Shown piece by piece: positions 1 to 9,614 of a stretch of 35,756 bases of DNA. The notes under the pieces are model-generated. The model saw only the letters and a program-made list of their open reading frames with translations. It had not been told where the DNA came from and ran no database searches. Source of the stretch: Pavlovales sp. CCMP2436 (Eukaryota; Haptophyta; Pavlovophyceae; Pavlovales); the NCBI GenBank assembly GCA_026770615.1, contig MU631458.1, positions 195,223 through 230,978 of the forward strand. The letters run 5' to 3'. Position 1 is the first letter of the stretch; each line of letters begins with the position of its first letter. A program made the position numbers and the translations under genes.

Positions 1-82
1 GAGATGCGTGAGCATCGGTTCGTGGTGAAACACCGGTCAGTGCGCTAGGCGCGTGTCGAGATGCGTGAGCATCGGTTCTTGG
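1..82. repeat. 58-bp direct duplication at window edge
   Basis: The first ~22 bases (gagatgcgtgagcatcggtt) recur at 59-80, so a unit of about 58 bp is duplicated. The stretch 83-270 shows no gene I can support; its reading frames are low-complexity translations of GC-rich DNA. Confidence 0.6.
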
Positions 83-269
83 TGTGCGTCTTGGCGGGTC
101 GGGATGGTCTGCGAGGTCAGGAGGTGCGCGATGCGCGTGTGCACGTCCAGGACGTGGTGTGGTGGGCCGGAACTCGCCTGCAGGCGCCGGTGGGGGGCTC
201 GCATGCGCGAGCACCCGCACGTTGGAGACGGAGGCCATTGCCGTTTCGAGAGAATTTCTTAAATTCCTG

Positions 270-327
270 TAAGTCCAATGGCGAACCGGACAGAGCTAAA
301 GTGTATGAAACACTTGGGCTCCCGACA
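270..327 (-). repeat. Copia 3' LTR start (partial)
   Basis: Read on the minus strand this begins TGTCGGGAGC and matches the element end at 1956-2012 with a few substitutions. It sits directly after a polypurine tract, as an LTR start should. Similarity to the other LTR is lost below about 270. Confidence 0.6.
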
Positions 328-336
328 CCCTCCCTC
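328..336 (-). other. Polypurine tract of copia element
   Basis: The minus strand reads GAGGGAGGG immediately before the LTR start TGTCGGG. This is the usual copia arrangement for plus-strand DNA priming. A second purine run (G10) lies at 399-410 but is about 70 bp from the LTR. Confidence 0.55.
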
Positions 337-438
337 AATCTGGACGTCGTCACGTTCAGGTTGAAGGAACTGGTACAGCTTGAGCTTGTAGTCGGTTAAA
401 CCCCCCCCCCGATGGAGGGGGAAACCGATGGCGGCCGT

Positions 439-696
439 CTACATGCCGAGGAGCGTGCGGCGGTGCTGCAGGAAGAGCTTGGGGCCGAGGGGCTTGGTCA
501 TGATGTCGGCGACGTTGTCGAGGCCGCTGATGAAAAACAGCTTGATGGTGCCGTTCTTGACGAGGTCGCGGATCCAGTGGAATTTGATGTCCACGTGCTT
601 GGTCCGGCGGTGCACGATGTCGTTCTTGGACAAGTTGATGCACGAAACGTTGTCCTCGCCGACGGGCGTGGCCGTAGTTTGCAGGATCTGGTACAA
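439..696 (-). pseudogene. Copia Pol C-terminus (RNase H end)
   Basis: About 85 residues of the last part of a Ty1/copia polyprotein. Visible family landmarks in order are EDNVSCINLSKN, then HRRTKHVDIKFHWIRD, then NVADIMTKPLGPKLF, matching the conserved DN..A, H.RTKHID..YH.IR and ADI.TKPL blocks of copia RNase H. The upstream RNase H and RT sequence is missing, so this is a fragment. It ends before the polypurine tract and LTR, as expected for the 3' end of a copia body. Confidence 0.85.
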
Positions 697-794
697 CTTG
701 AGCTAGTTGATGAACCCTCGCCTGACGTACGCCGAGGGGGAGCTAGTTGATGAGAAAACCCCCTCCTTGTCGAAGGGGGAAACAGCGGTGATGG

Positions 795-1010
795 GCGGCG
801 GGAAGCTGGAGGAGATGTCGACGGCGGCGGTGTAGCCGGTGGAGTTGTCGACGGTGGCGTTTTGCCGATGATGGGGGAAGGCGTCTTGCCGGTGAAGATG
901 TCGACAGCGGCGGGAGGCCGGTGGAGTTATTGACGAGCGGCGTCTTGCCGATGATGGGGGACGGCGTCTTGCCGATTAAGATGTCGACGGCGGCGTTGTA
1001 GCCGTTGAAG
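795..1010. repeat. GC-rich degenerate tandem repeat
   Basis: Units containing gacggcgtcttgccg and aagatgtcgacggcggcg recur several times with variable spacing (for example 866-915 and 935-990). They lie inside the copia remnant and have no coding content I can support. The following stretch to about 1800 also holds nothing recognisable. Confidence 0.5.
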
Positions 1011-1802
1011 GGCGCGAGCGAGCGCGGGGCTGGTCCCGCGCGGCGTAGCGCAGCGAGCGCGCGCAGTGCGGCGGCAGCTTGTAAGTGCTGTGGGCTTGTG
1101 GAGCGGCGAGCGTGTTGGAAACGGCTGCGCGTTGATAAACGTCGGCAGCGCGTTGAGCGACGAGCGAGTATGATGGCGAGGGCAAGGTGATGAGTCTTGG
1201 CCGAGATGAGCCAATAGGTGCCGCTGGATAATCAGTCCAGCAGGCCTTCGATGAGGATGTTCGAGCTCGCGCGGCAAGTAGGCGGCGCGGGAGAGCGGGT
1301 TGGTGCCCGCTTTGAAGTCGACGAGAGGGTAAGGTCTCGTCGAGTGCTCTCGGACATGATGAGCGTGAACGAGAGCAGGCCGAGCTTTTGTCGAAAGCTG
1401 GCCGAGGCCCGCGCGGCGTGGAGAGCGCGCGGGCGAGCCCTTGTAGGCGACGTGTGCACTGTGCATGCAGTACGTGGCCTGGATCGTTGTCTTGACGACG
1501 CTGTGCGCGTGCATGATGCGAAATGACGCGAGGAGGGCGATGGCGGCGTGGCCGCCGTGACCGATGTGCGCGCGCGGCTCTCGAGGCCGGTGTACGCGCG
1601 CGGCCCTTGGGGCCGAAGGTAACATCTGCGAGATGTGAATCTGTGTGAATCTGCGAGATGTCCTTGTCGTCCGTTGAAGGTGAGCGGCTGCTTGGAGACC
1701 AGCGAGCTCTGAAGGTCCACCATGTCGGACTGCGGGTTGAAGCGAGTCGAGTTAGGGACGTGGTCACCGGTACGCGAGTACCGGGAGCAGCGCTCAGTCT
1801 AT

Positions 1803-2012
1803 CTGGGAGTGAAGTCTACATTGGCGAAGTGAAGACAAGCTGTGTCACAAGGTCTCTTAATAAGTAAGAGACCATGACAAGAGAGCTGAAGAGGCGTCGA
1901 GAGCAGCCGTAGACGATTCGAGACGGCAGCTGGGCCCGGGATATTAAAATCCGGGCAGTCCGATGGCGAACCGGACAGAGCCAAAGTATATGAAACACTT
2001 GGGCTCCCGACA
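1803..2012 (-). repeat. Copia 5' LTR-like end
   Basis: The minus strand starts TGTCGGGAGCCCAAGTGTTT at 2012. It shares about 57 bp with the left LTR start. The inner boundary near 1803 is a guess from a TG/CA end; I could not find a convincing tRNA primer-binding site beside it. Confidence 0.4.
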
Positions 2013-2117
2013 GTTAATTCACGGCCGCCTAGCCACAAACATGTCACCGACGACGACAGGCCGCATGCCCTCAACTTACTACCGATCGCGCGCGCGAAGT
2101 AGGAGATCACCGACGCG

Positions 2118-2204
2118 ATCCTTTGAACGGCGGGTTTACTCTCCGGAGTGACGTCGTTATGAGCCGACGACGATGAGGGGTCTCGAGCGGAATAAATTAT
2201 AAAG
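2118..2204 (+). repeat. Dispersed repeat R1, copy 1
   Basis: Contains GTGACGTCGTT followed by CCGACGACGATGAG and GCGGAATAAATTATA. The same block occurs at 6238-6283 (plus) and, reversed, at 24240-24310 and 25340-25402. The ggaacggcgg flank upstream of GTGACGTCGTT is also shared with the 25.4 kb copy. Confidence 0.7.
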
Positions 2205-3061
2205 TATGAATATTTTAGGACTTAACCCTTACAGTAAGTTTGAACGAATTTCTCGTACGTACAGCAAGTCACCGAGTGCGAGTGCTGATATGGGTCGAAA
2301 TCCGAACTAGTGGCCAGTCTGAGGAAAATTTGCACACAACATTGAATCGTTAACGATGCACATGCATACTGTATTACGGTTATGACTTCAGACTCGGTCA
2401 TTCTCACCTCCCTGCCCGCAAGTGAGGAACGACCGGTTCAAGCTTTGTGAGCCTCCATGCGTTCGAATAAGCCAACGCTAGCTGTAGGCTCGCTGAATTC
2501 GTCTCGGCGAGCTCTGCTTTATGCATTTGTCAGAAATGTGTGAGTACGGTCGTGGGGGTGGCCTGAATCAGTAATTAAGAAAGTGATCTTATTTCAAGCT
2601 GGGAGGGAGGGGGTCTAGTCCGTCGCGCGCCTCACAGGTGACCCGTGTGCCCTTCTCCTCCAAAGACCCGCCTCATCATCACCCGCATCAAGCGAACGAG
2701 GGCGCGATGGCCACACCTGCACGCCTCAAAGGGGACATGGCGCGCTTGGGGAGCACCCCCTGCACGCACCATGCCCGCCCACAACCCATTGGCCCCACCT
2801 CCGGGCGTGGTGCGCGCAACAACGTCTCCTCGCTGAACCCAGTGAAGGCCCGCGGCCACTAGAGCCAGGCTTTGAGAGAGCCGGCCATTCCAAAAATTGG
2901 CAACAAGCATCGCGACGGTTTTTCACTGGAGGTTTAAAATTGTGACTCTCTGACCGATCTGGTGTCAACTGATTAAAATGGAAGGGGGAAGGAGGCGCCA
3001 CTTCCAACCCACGTCGACGGCCCGATCCGCCGTCAACTGATTCTTCGCTGACCGATCTGGT
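2205..3061. other. Gene-free stretch
   Basis: I see no gene, RNA gene or clear element. The motif gaccgatctggtg occurs at about 2951 and again at about 3050, linked to the tandem repeat that follows. Frames here are short and without recognisable motifs. Confidence 0.4.
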
Positions 3062-3192
3062 GCTGGAACGCCGTGCAGAGCAGATCGACATGCAGAGCAG
3101 CGCGGACTTATTCAACCCTCGCTGACGGCGAAACGCCGTGCAGAGCAGATCGCCATGCAAAGCAGCTCGGACTTACTCAATCCGCGCTGACG
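3062..3192 (+). repeat. ~62-bp tandem repeat, two units
   Basis: Two adjacent units each carry cgccgtgcagagcagatcg, then catgca(g/a)agcag, then cggactta(t/c)tcaa and cgctgacggc. They differ at a handful of positions, so the duplication is not recent. Confidence 0.75.
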
Positions 3193-3932
3193 GCCGACAC
3201 AGCATCACCACTCGCACGCGCAGAAGACGGAGCCGCACGTGCTTTCCGGCCACAAGGTGAAGCCGAGTTCCGGACGCCAAGGCGAACGCAGCACCACCGC
3301 CAAAGCAACCGACGCCAGACGCTCTTCCCGGATTCCGGACCATCCAGTGCTGACATCTGACAGCCCTCGACCCGACGACCTTCCATATCGCAACTGGCAT
3401 CTGCGTGCGTGCTTCGGCAATGCAATTGGGCTACCCGATAACTTAATGCAATTGGGCTACTCGATAACTTACACTGTCATGCGGCGCAATGTAGACCGCG
3501 TCGCTGCTTGGTGCGAGACACTGCAGTGGAACCTATCTTCGACCAAACCCGAAACGAAATCGCCTGCTTCGGAGCTCTGTCGGCGCTTTGGTATCACCGC
3601 AAGGTGACGCCGAAACTCAACAGAATGACGCTCAGACGCTGACACCCGGGGCCACCTGGACGCAGAAACTGCGCCTCAGGCGGTAGAAGTGGCATCATAA
3701 CATAACATAAGCTTGACCCCTACTCCCCTGTCTAAAGTTCAGACCTGGCCCGGTTGGTGTGCGTCATTTTGACCCCCCCCCCTCGGGTCTCCAGCTGCGC
3801 CTCTGCACAATCAGCTCGATACAATGCGTGCGGCCTTGTTGGATTTTAGGATGTTCGGTTTTATTTTAGATTGCTCCCCCCCCCACCCCCCCACCCCACT
3901 GGTGTACCGTGAACCAGCCCCGGCCCCGCGCG
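3193..3932. other. Gene-free stretch before ARM/BTB gene
   Basis: Holds a 27-bp tandem duplication at 3418-3466 (tgcaattgggctac.cgataactta twice) and poly-C tracts at 3772-3783 and 3875-3897. Otherwise nothing recognisable. The last part is probably promoter and 5' leader of the ARM/BTB gene. Confidence 0.4.
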
Positions 3933-5660
3933 ATGGCGGCCAAGATCCAGGCGCTGGTCGCGCGCATGCGGGGACCAGACCGCGCGGACCAGGCTAGCTC
4001 CGCGAACGCGATTGCAGGACTCACCTACGACGCGACCACTCGCACGCTTCTCCTGGAGGCGGGCGCGCTGCCGTTGCTCGTGGCGCTGCTGCGCGCTGGC
4101 ACCGAGCAGGGCAAGGCGAACGCAGCGGGTGCGATCTCATGACTGGCCTATGACCCACCCGGTCGCACACTCATCGTGGGGGCGGGCGCGCTGCCGCTAC
4201 TCGTGGCGCTGCTACGCGCGGGCATCGATCTGGGCAAGGGGCACGCAGGGGGCGCAATTGGAGAGCTCGCCTCTGATGCGCCCACCCGCAAGCTCATCGT
4301 GGAGGCGGGCGCGCTGCCGCCGCTAGTGGCGCTGCTGCGCGCTGGCTGCCAGGTGGGCAAGGGGAACGCAGCGTATGCGGTGGCACTGCTAGCCAACGAT
4401 GCGCCCACCCGCACGCTCATCGTGGGAGCGGGGGCGCTGCCGCTGCTCGTGGCGCCACTGCGCGCTGGCAGCCAGGTGGGCAAGTGGAACGCAGCGGGTG
4501 CGATCGCAAAGCTCGCCTCTGACCCACCCACCCGCACGCTCATCGTGGAGGCGGGCGCGCTACCGCTGCTTGTGGCGTTGCTGCGCGCTGGCACCGAGCA
4601 GGGCAAGGCGAAAGCAGCGCGTGCGATTGCATGGCTGGCCCATGACCCACTCACTTGCACGCTCATCGCGGAGGCGGGCGCACTGCCACCGCTGATCGCG
4701 CTTGTCAGCCCGTCGCGCGCCTGCTCGGATACCATGGCTGGTGTGAACGCCTGCAACGCTTTGCGAAAACTCGCTGGTAATGCGCGTTCGCGTGAGCTGG
4801 CAGAGGAGCACGGAGCTGCGGGCGCGCTCGCGGCTGCCGCGCACACCCCCGGCTGCGGGTGGGCTGACAAGGCGCGCACCGCGCTGCGCGCGCTCTGCCC
4901 GACGCAGGACGACGCCGAGCGCACGCTGGGAGACACGCATCTCGAGAACTGCGCCCTGCGCACCGAGCGCGACTCGTCCTCCGAGTGCTACGCGTCATTC
5001 GCGTCGCTCGCCGGCCTGGTGGAGAAGGGCCACGACGTGGTCTTTCGCTGCAAGGACGGCGAGGAGATTGGCGGCAGCCAGCTGCTACTCGTGCACGCGT
5101 CGCCCTACTACGAAAGGCTGCTGTATGGCGGCATGGCGGAGGGCCGAAAGAGCCGCATCGTCGAGCTCGACGCAGAATTCTCGTCGGCCGCGCACCGCGC
5201 GCTGCTCGGCCAGCTGCACGCAATGGGCCAGACCTTGCTCCCGGCCTCCCTCGACGTGCGGCTCGAGCTGCTCTGCCTCGCGGCCAAGGTGCGTGGCGCG
5301 CCCAGCGCCGGCCCAGACGCGGCGGCACGCGTATTTGAGCGGTGCGAGAGCGCGGTGCGCGATTCGCCCTGCGCGGACAACTGCCTCGCCGTGCTACTGC
5401 AGCTCAAGCCGTGCGCCGCCGATGTGCCAGAGCTCGTCGACGCAGCGCACGTTGTGGTGGCTGAGAATGTGATAGCGGTTTTCAAACAGCCGGAATGGCT
5501 CCAGTTTGTGGAGCAGTACCCGAAGGCCGCGGTGGACATCTTGCAGGACATCGCGGTCAAGCAGGCCGGCGTCAATGCGGAGCAGGCCGGCGTCATCGCG
5601 CAGCTGGACCCGCAGGCGGACGGCTCGCGCTCGACGCGCAAACGGCCGCGCGCGGCGTGA
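3933..5660 (+). pseudogene. Armadillo-repeat + BTB protein, in-frame TGA
   Basis: Reading from ATG 3933 gives about 575 codons in one frame, broken only by TGA at 4140-4142. Residues 1 to ~280 are tandem armadillo repeats with the recurring signature LIVEAGALPPLVALLRAG. A linker follows, then a BTB/POZ domain (about 5030-5200; GHDVVFRCKDGEEI, LLLVHASPYYERLL) with helical sequence after it. ARM and BTB domains are protein-interaction modules, and such proteins are often substrate adaptors for cullin-3 ligases; that role is inference. The TGA falls where a sister repeat has TGG (AIAWLAHD versus AIS-stop-LAYD), so it looks like a single Trp-to-stop change, a sequencing error or a readthrough site. 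No intron is evident. The alternative is a shorter protein from an internal start. Confidence 0.85.
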
Positions 5661-6225
5661 GCCACAGGCGTGCCGCCGTCGAGTGAACCTCAGACGCCCC
5701 TGCATTGATCGAATGCGCGTCCCGCCTCGCAGCCGACTGCACGTTGCTGCCCCTCCCTCTGTGTCGCGGCGATATTGGCAATGACGATGGCCAGCAGCAC
5801 CACCGCCGTTCTTTCGCCGTCGTTGCGCCCGTCGGTCGCGTCTCCAGCCACCAAGATTTGAGGGTTGCAAAGTGTATTCAACATTTCGTTCTCCAGGCTT
5901 AGTTAACTACGCACGGCCGGCCAGCGCGGTGTTCATTCTCAGGATTTAATACTACTTCGGCTCACTCTGTCTCATCTACCACTAGCTGTGGCTTTAACTT
6001 ACAATATTGCCTGGCAGCGCGTGAGGTGCAATGAACTGAACAAGCGGCTAGCACTTAGCAGCAGTGCTCACCTACATAGTCGGATTTTCGGACTGAAGTC
6101 TGAGTCTCCCCCGTCCTCTCGCCGCCCCCCGTGCGCCACAGTCAACTTGCTCCCGCCTCGCGCGCCTCACCTGCCGCCTTCCGCCCCACCCCGAGTCGCT
6201 CGCGCAATGGTGGCCAACATCTATT
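5661..6225. other. Gene-free 3' flank of ARM/BTB gene
   Basis: No gene or element is recognised. The region is GC-rich at first, then mixed. A short frame from 5988 has no family motifs. Confidence 0.4.
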
Positions 6226-6285
6226 TGAGTTTATCTTATGAACCGACGACGATGAGAGGACTCACGCGGAATCAATTATAATAAC
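6226..6285 (+). repeat. Dispersed repeat R1, copy 2
   Basis: Carries CCGACGACGATGAGAGGACT and GCGGAATCAATTATA. It lacks the GTGACGTCGTT box of the other copies. The stretch 6286-6500 after it has no gene; aggggg(t)acgttcaacgtt at 6474-6491 is one occurrence of another dispersed motif. Confidence 0.65.
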
Positions 6286-6502
6286 ACACGGAAGAAGTTC
6301 TGCAAAATCGGCAGAGTCACAACCAGTTGGAGCGCTTCCCATTATTAGTACCAAGTACATGAAGAAATGTCACCTCTGTGATGAGTATAGTTCCATAGCT
6401 AGATGTCTGAAGTAGTAGCTCCGCCGTTTCACTTCTAACGGTAGGCCCCTTTCACCCTTGTCCTTCTGTAGAGGGGGTACGTTCAACGTTCTTTAAATAA
6501 AT

Positions 6503-6588
6503 ATGAATATATATATATATATATATATGTATATATCGGCTCAGCATGGTTCAACAGGTGTTGTTCACTCACTGACTTGGTCGACGTA
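6503..6588 (+). mobile_element. SINE-like element, truncated copy
   Basis: A (TA)n run followed by cggctcagcatggttcaaca and ttgttcactcactgacttgg. It matches the start of the fuller copies at 9425-9614 (reverse) and 32262-32459. It is cut at the TA where the terminal repeat of the next element begins. Confidence 0.65.
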
Positions 6589-7066
6589 TAGGGAGTCGCG
6601 GGCAATGAGAAACCGCACCGTTAAGAAACTGAGCCTCGGTTTTACTTATTTGCCGATGAAATTGAGCCTGCCCGAAAGCCAATTTTTTAAGTGGCCGAGA
6701 AACTGAAGGTGGGGTCCGGGGGAGTCCCCCCCCGAGCCGAAAAAAAATATAATTTCCAGGAGCTCATTCATACAGTTATCTCCGCACGCGCTTTTCTGAT
6801 CTCGTCCTCGACGTGTGTCATAACGCGCGATGCTCGACGCGCGCGTGCGCGCGACGAGCTCCTCGACGCCCGGCCCCGGCTCGCGGAGTTGCGCACGAGC
6901 TCGACACCAAGCTGTTAGTTATGTTGTTTACGCCCACTTTTGTAATCTTTGGGTTCCGCCGAAGGTGGGGTTAAGAAACTGAGCCTGCCGCTCCGTCGAC
7001 CTTAAAAAACAGCTAAGAAACTGAGCCTCAGCCCAAAATCGCGTTCTTATTGCCAGCGACCCCCTG
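6589..7066. mobile_element. Long member of TA-flanked MITE family
   Basis: Left end TAGGGAGTCGCGGGCAAT and right end TTATTGCCAGCGACCCCCTG are diverged copies of the terminal repeat of the 167-bp MITEs elsewhere in this window. Both ends are flanked by TA. The inside holds several copies of taagaaactgagcctc, also typical of the family, plus about 300 bp of extra sequence. It could be a longer, more ancestral member. I see no transposase frame. Confidence 0.55.
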
Positions 7067-7215
7067 TAGAGGGGGTACATTGAACGTTATGCGCCGCAGG
7101 CGAAGAAAAAAATATCTTAAAGGGGTACGTTCAACGTTATTCGAAGAAAAAATAACGGGGGGGGGTCATTCCGGGCCTCTGATCGCAAAATGGAGCGAGG
7201 GGGGGGTCGTTCCGC
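7067..7215 (+). repeat. Dispersed gtacgttcaacgtt repeat block
   Basis: GGGGTACGTTCAACGTT, then a cgaagaaaaaataacg segment, a G run, and aaaatggagcgag followed by ggggtcgttccg. The same order occurs at 19252-19375, so this is a repeat unit of about 100 bp rather than a lone motif. Confidence 0.65.
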
Positions 7216-7221
7216 CGCCAC

Positions 7222-7424
7222 CTCGGCGCAGATCTGCACTCGGCGCTCGCGGCGCTCGGCGCTCGGCGCTCGGCGTAGATCTGTGCTAGACGCTCGGCGC
7301 GCGGCGCAGATCTGCGCTCGGCGCTCAGCGCTCGGCGCTCGGCGCTTGGCGCTCGGCGCTCGGCGCTCGGCGCTCGGCGCTCGGCGCTCGGCGCTCGGCG
7401 CTCGGCACTCGGCGCTCGGTAATT
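7222..7424. repeat. GGCGCTC heptamer minisatellite
   Basis: More than 20 head-to-tail copies of the 7-bp unit ggcgctc, with a few agatctg interruptions. Any frame through it is a satellite translation, not a gene. Confidence 0.9.
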
Positions 7425-7575
7425 AAAGTATATGCTAACCGCACTGGCTTCTGGTGGCATGTGATGAGCTAACAGATGGCTTGCGAACAGACTTGAAAAT
7501 CAACTCGGGATGAACTCACCACGGCTCTCTCCCATGGGCAGGAGCGGACAGTTTTCGAGGTCTAGATATGTATTC

Positions 7576-7942
7576 TGTATAAAATTAGAATGACGTGCGC
7601 TGTGCCGAACCAGCCCCTTCTCACGGGGGCGGCTGCTATCGCCTTCCCCCGGCCACGATTCCCAACGAGGGGTCTCTAGCCGGCCTGACAGAGTGACTCA
7701 ATAATCCTCCTCTTAACTGAATAAACTTTCTTTTCTCAACAACAAACTATACATCATTAGGTCTGTTGGTTGTGTGTGCGAGCTTGAGTTCCTCGAAAGT
7801 GAGTGGTGATGTCGCTGTGTATGACTCAAATTGGTATTTGTTCTGTGCCTGCCAATCTGGGTGAGCGCATGAGTGTGGTTATGGCGTGTGCTGGCTGTTT
7901 GCGTGGTTTCCCTCCTTTTGTGTTTCCGGTTCTTGGTGCTTC
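7576..7942 (-). mobile_element. 5'-truncated 3' end of Ub/OTU-type LINE
   Basis: On the minus strand this is a near-identical copy of 18818-19198 of the plus-strand retrotransposon. It covers the last part of the OTU coding region, the stop, and the 3' UTR with the gttgttgagaaaagaaag, gaggattattgagtca and cccccgtgagaaggggct blocks. Homology stops abruptly at about 7942. 5' truncation with an intact 3' end is the usual mark of target-primed reverse transcription. High similarity suggests a fairly recent copy of the same family. Confidence 0.85.
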
Positions 7943-8183
7943 TGAGGATCCTACGGACCTGGGGCTGGTGAACAGGTTTTTGAGCAGCTACAGGTTTGTG
8001 AGCAGGTTCCAAGCTGTTGGTTTGGTGAGCTGCGGGATGAGGGGCTGCGGGGTGAAGGGCGAGCGGGGTAGCCTCGACTCAGTTTTTTGTTTGTTAAAAG
8101 TTTAAAAAGTTTAAAAAATCATCGGTTGTCAGTTACTACGGTTGTCAGTTACTTTCTCAAAAGCCCTTAATCAACGCGCCGCC

Positions 8184-8560
8184 GTCGACGAGCTGGTCGA
8201 GCTGCCCGTCGAGCTGGCTGTCGAACTCCCCGTAGAGCTGCCCGTCGTCGAGCTGCACGTCGAGCCGCGCATCGTGGTGCGCATGGCGTCGCTCGAGCCA
8301 CTTCGTCAAGCCGCTACCACGAGCTGCGGCCTGCGCGCCGTCGCTCGAGCTGCCTCGCCTTCCCGCCGTCGAGCCCTGCGTCGAGCTGTGCGTGGCGGCG
8401 ATGGACAAGCTTCCCGTCGAGCTGCCCGTCGTCGAGCCGCAAGTCGAGCCGCCCATCGCTCGAGCTGTGCGCATGGCGTCGCTTGAGCCGCCGCTTCGTC
8501 TGCCCGTAGCGCTTCGTCGAGCTGCGCGTGGCGGCGCTGGCGGGTCACGGGATGGCGGGT
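8184..8560 (+). repeat. GTCGAGCTGCCC-type degenerate minisatellite
   Basis: Repeats of cgtcgagctgcc and related 12-18-bp units. They are also arranged as a larger duplication, with gcatggcgtcgct.gagcc near 8281 and again near 8472. Frames through it give VELPVELPV-type peptides with no known family. The flanking stretches 7943-8183 and 8561-8768 have no recognisable gene. Confidence 0.7.
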
Positions 8561-9249
8561 TGCGGGTAGAAGAGGGCGTGCGGAAGCTGCGCCCTGCCCG
8601 CCCGCCCCTCTTCAGGCCTCGCGGGGCTGTGTGCGATACCCGCGTCCTTCACGGGTCAAGTTTGATGCTGAGATGGGGTTTGACTTTGTTTGCGACGTTT
8701 TTTTTAATCAGCTTGTTTTTAAAAGTCTCGAACTTTGTTTATAGACGCGCGCGCGCCGACAAATAACCTATAAAAATTAAAATGACGTGCGCTGATGCGC
8801 AGCTTGCCTAACCGCCGGGGGCGGTAATCTCCAACCCCTGGTCTAGTCCCAGGCGGCGGGGTGACTCAATAATCCTCCACTTATCTTAAAAAAATGTCTC
8901 CTAATCTAAGTGGTTGCAGTTGTTGGCCTGGGATAAGTGGTTTGGTTCCTCTGTAGTGTGAGCCGATGTTGCTGTGTATCACGCGAATGGGCGTGGGTCT
9001 GAGGTCTGTTTCTCTGGGCGTGTTTATCAGTGTGACTAGTGAATGTTGTCGGAGCCTGCGTGCCCCTGGTCTTGGTGCTGCTGGTGGCGCCCAGTGAACG
9101 CTTTTAAGTTGTTTTGGTAGTGGATGGGCTGGGTGAGATAAGTTGGGGTCTGGGCCTGCCATATGAATAAATAAGGTTGAGGTCGCGTCAATTCCCACTT
9201 GCTTGTGAGTGGCTAATGCTATGTCGATCCCTAGGATGGTTGCTACATA

Positions 9250-9416
9250 CAGGGGATCGCGGGCAATAGACACGGCGGATTTCGAGGCAGAGGCTGAGTT
9301 TCTTAGCAAATTTCATACAAACAATGGTTAGAATTTGGTTGAAATTACTATTGAAGGGCAAAAAAACGAGGCTCAGTTTCTTAACGCGACGGTTTCTTAT
9401 TGCCCGCGATTCCCTG
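9250..9416. mobile_element. MITE copy A (TA target site)
   Basis: 167 bp with terminal inverted repeats CAGGGGATCGCGGGCAATA / ATTGCCCGCGATTCCCTG, flanked by TA at 9248-9249 and 9417-9418. It interrupts the minus-strand OTU domain. Inner arms carry gaggctgagtttcttagcaa. No coding capacity. TA duplication and a CAG start fit the Tc1/mariner group, perhaps pogo-like; that assignment is inference. Confidence 0.85.
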
Positions 9417-9424
9417 TATGCTGT

Positions 9425-9614
9425 CACGCACCTAAATGGACGTGAGCGTTGTGTGTGGGGGGGGGAGGGGGGGGAGCCTGTGGCAATTGCTACGAGTTCA
9501 CCACCAACCTCACCTCTACCACCACCATCCCTGCTGCCAGGACTAACGTCTAACGTCGACCAAATCAGCGAGTGAGCAACACCTGTTGAACCATGCTGAG
9601 CCGCTATATATATA
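9425..9614 (-). mobile_element. SINE-like element with 8-bp target duplication
   Basis: 190 bp flanked by tatgctgt at 9417-9424 and 9615-9622. A second copy lies reversed at 32262-32459, and a truncated one at 6503-6588. One end is a (TA)n run next to gcggctcagcatg; the other is cacgcacctaaatgg. There are no terminal inverted repeats, and the simple-repeat tail suggests a non-autonomous retroelement. It landed in the flank of MITE copy A, so it came later. Confidence 0.7.

Larger units (their letters stand above)
270..2012 (-). mobile_element. Decayed Ty1/copia LTR retrotransposon
   Basis: Two LTR-like ends in the same orientation bracket this stretch. Both begin on the minus strand with TGTCGGGAGCCCAAGTGTTT. 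A copia RNase H tail and a polypurine tract lie in the right order before the left-hand (3') LTR. Gag, protease, integrase and most of RT are not recognisable in 800-1800, which is GC-rich and partly repetitive. The two LTRs match for only about 60 bp and then diverge, so they may come from two related elements rather than one insertion. Confidence 0.65.

Noticed and set aside
927..1767. Copia Gag/Pol in overlapping minus frames
   Set aside because: No CCHC, integrase or RT motif is visible; the frames are GC-rich and repetitive.
7137..7460. Minus-strand RRAPSAE repeat protein
   Set aside because: It is the translation of the GGCGCTC heptamer satellite.
8142..8766. Long plus-strand frames (VELPVELPV-type) as protein genes
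   Set aside because: They translate a degenerate minisatellite in several frames at once; no family motif or splice context.
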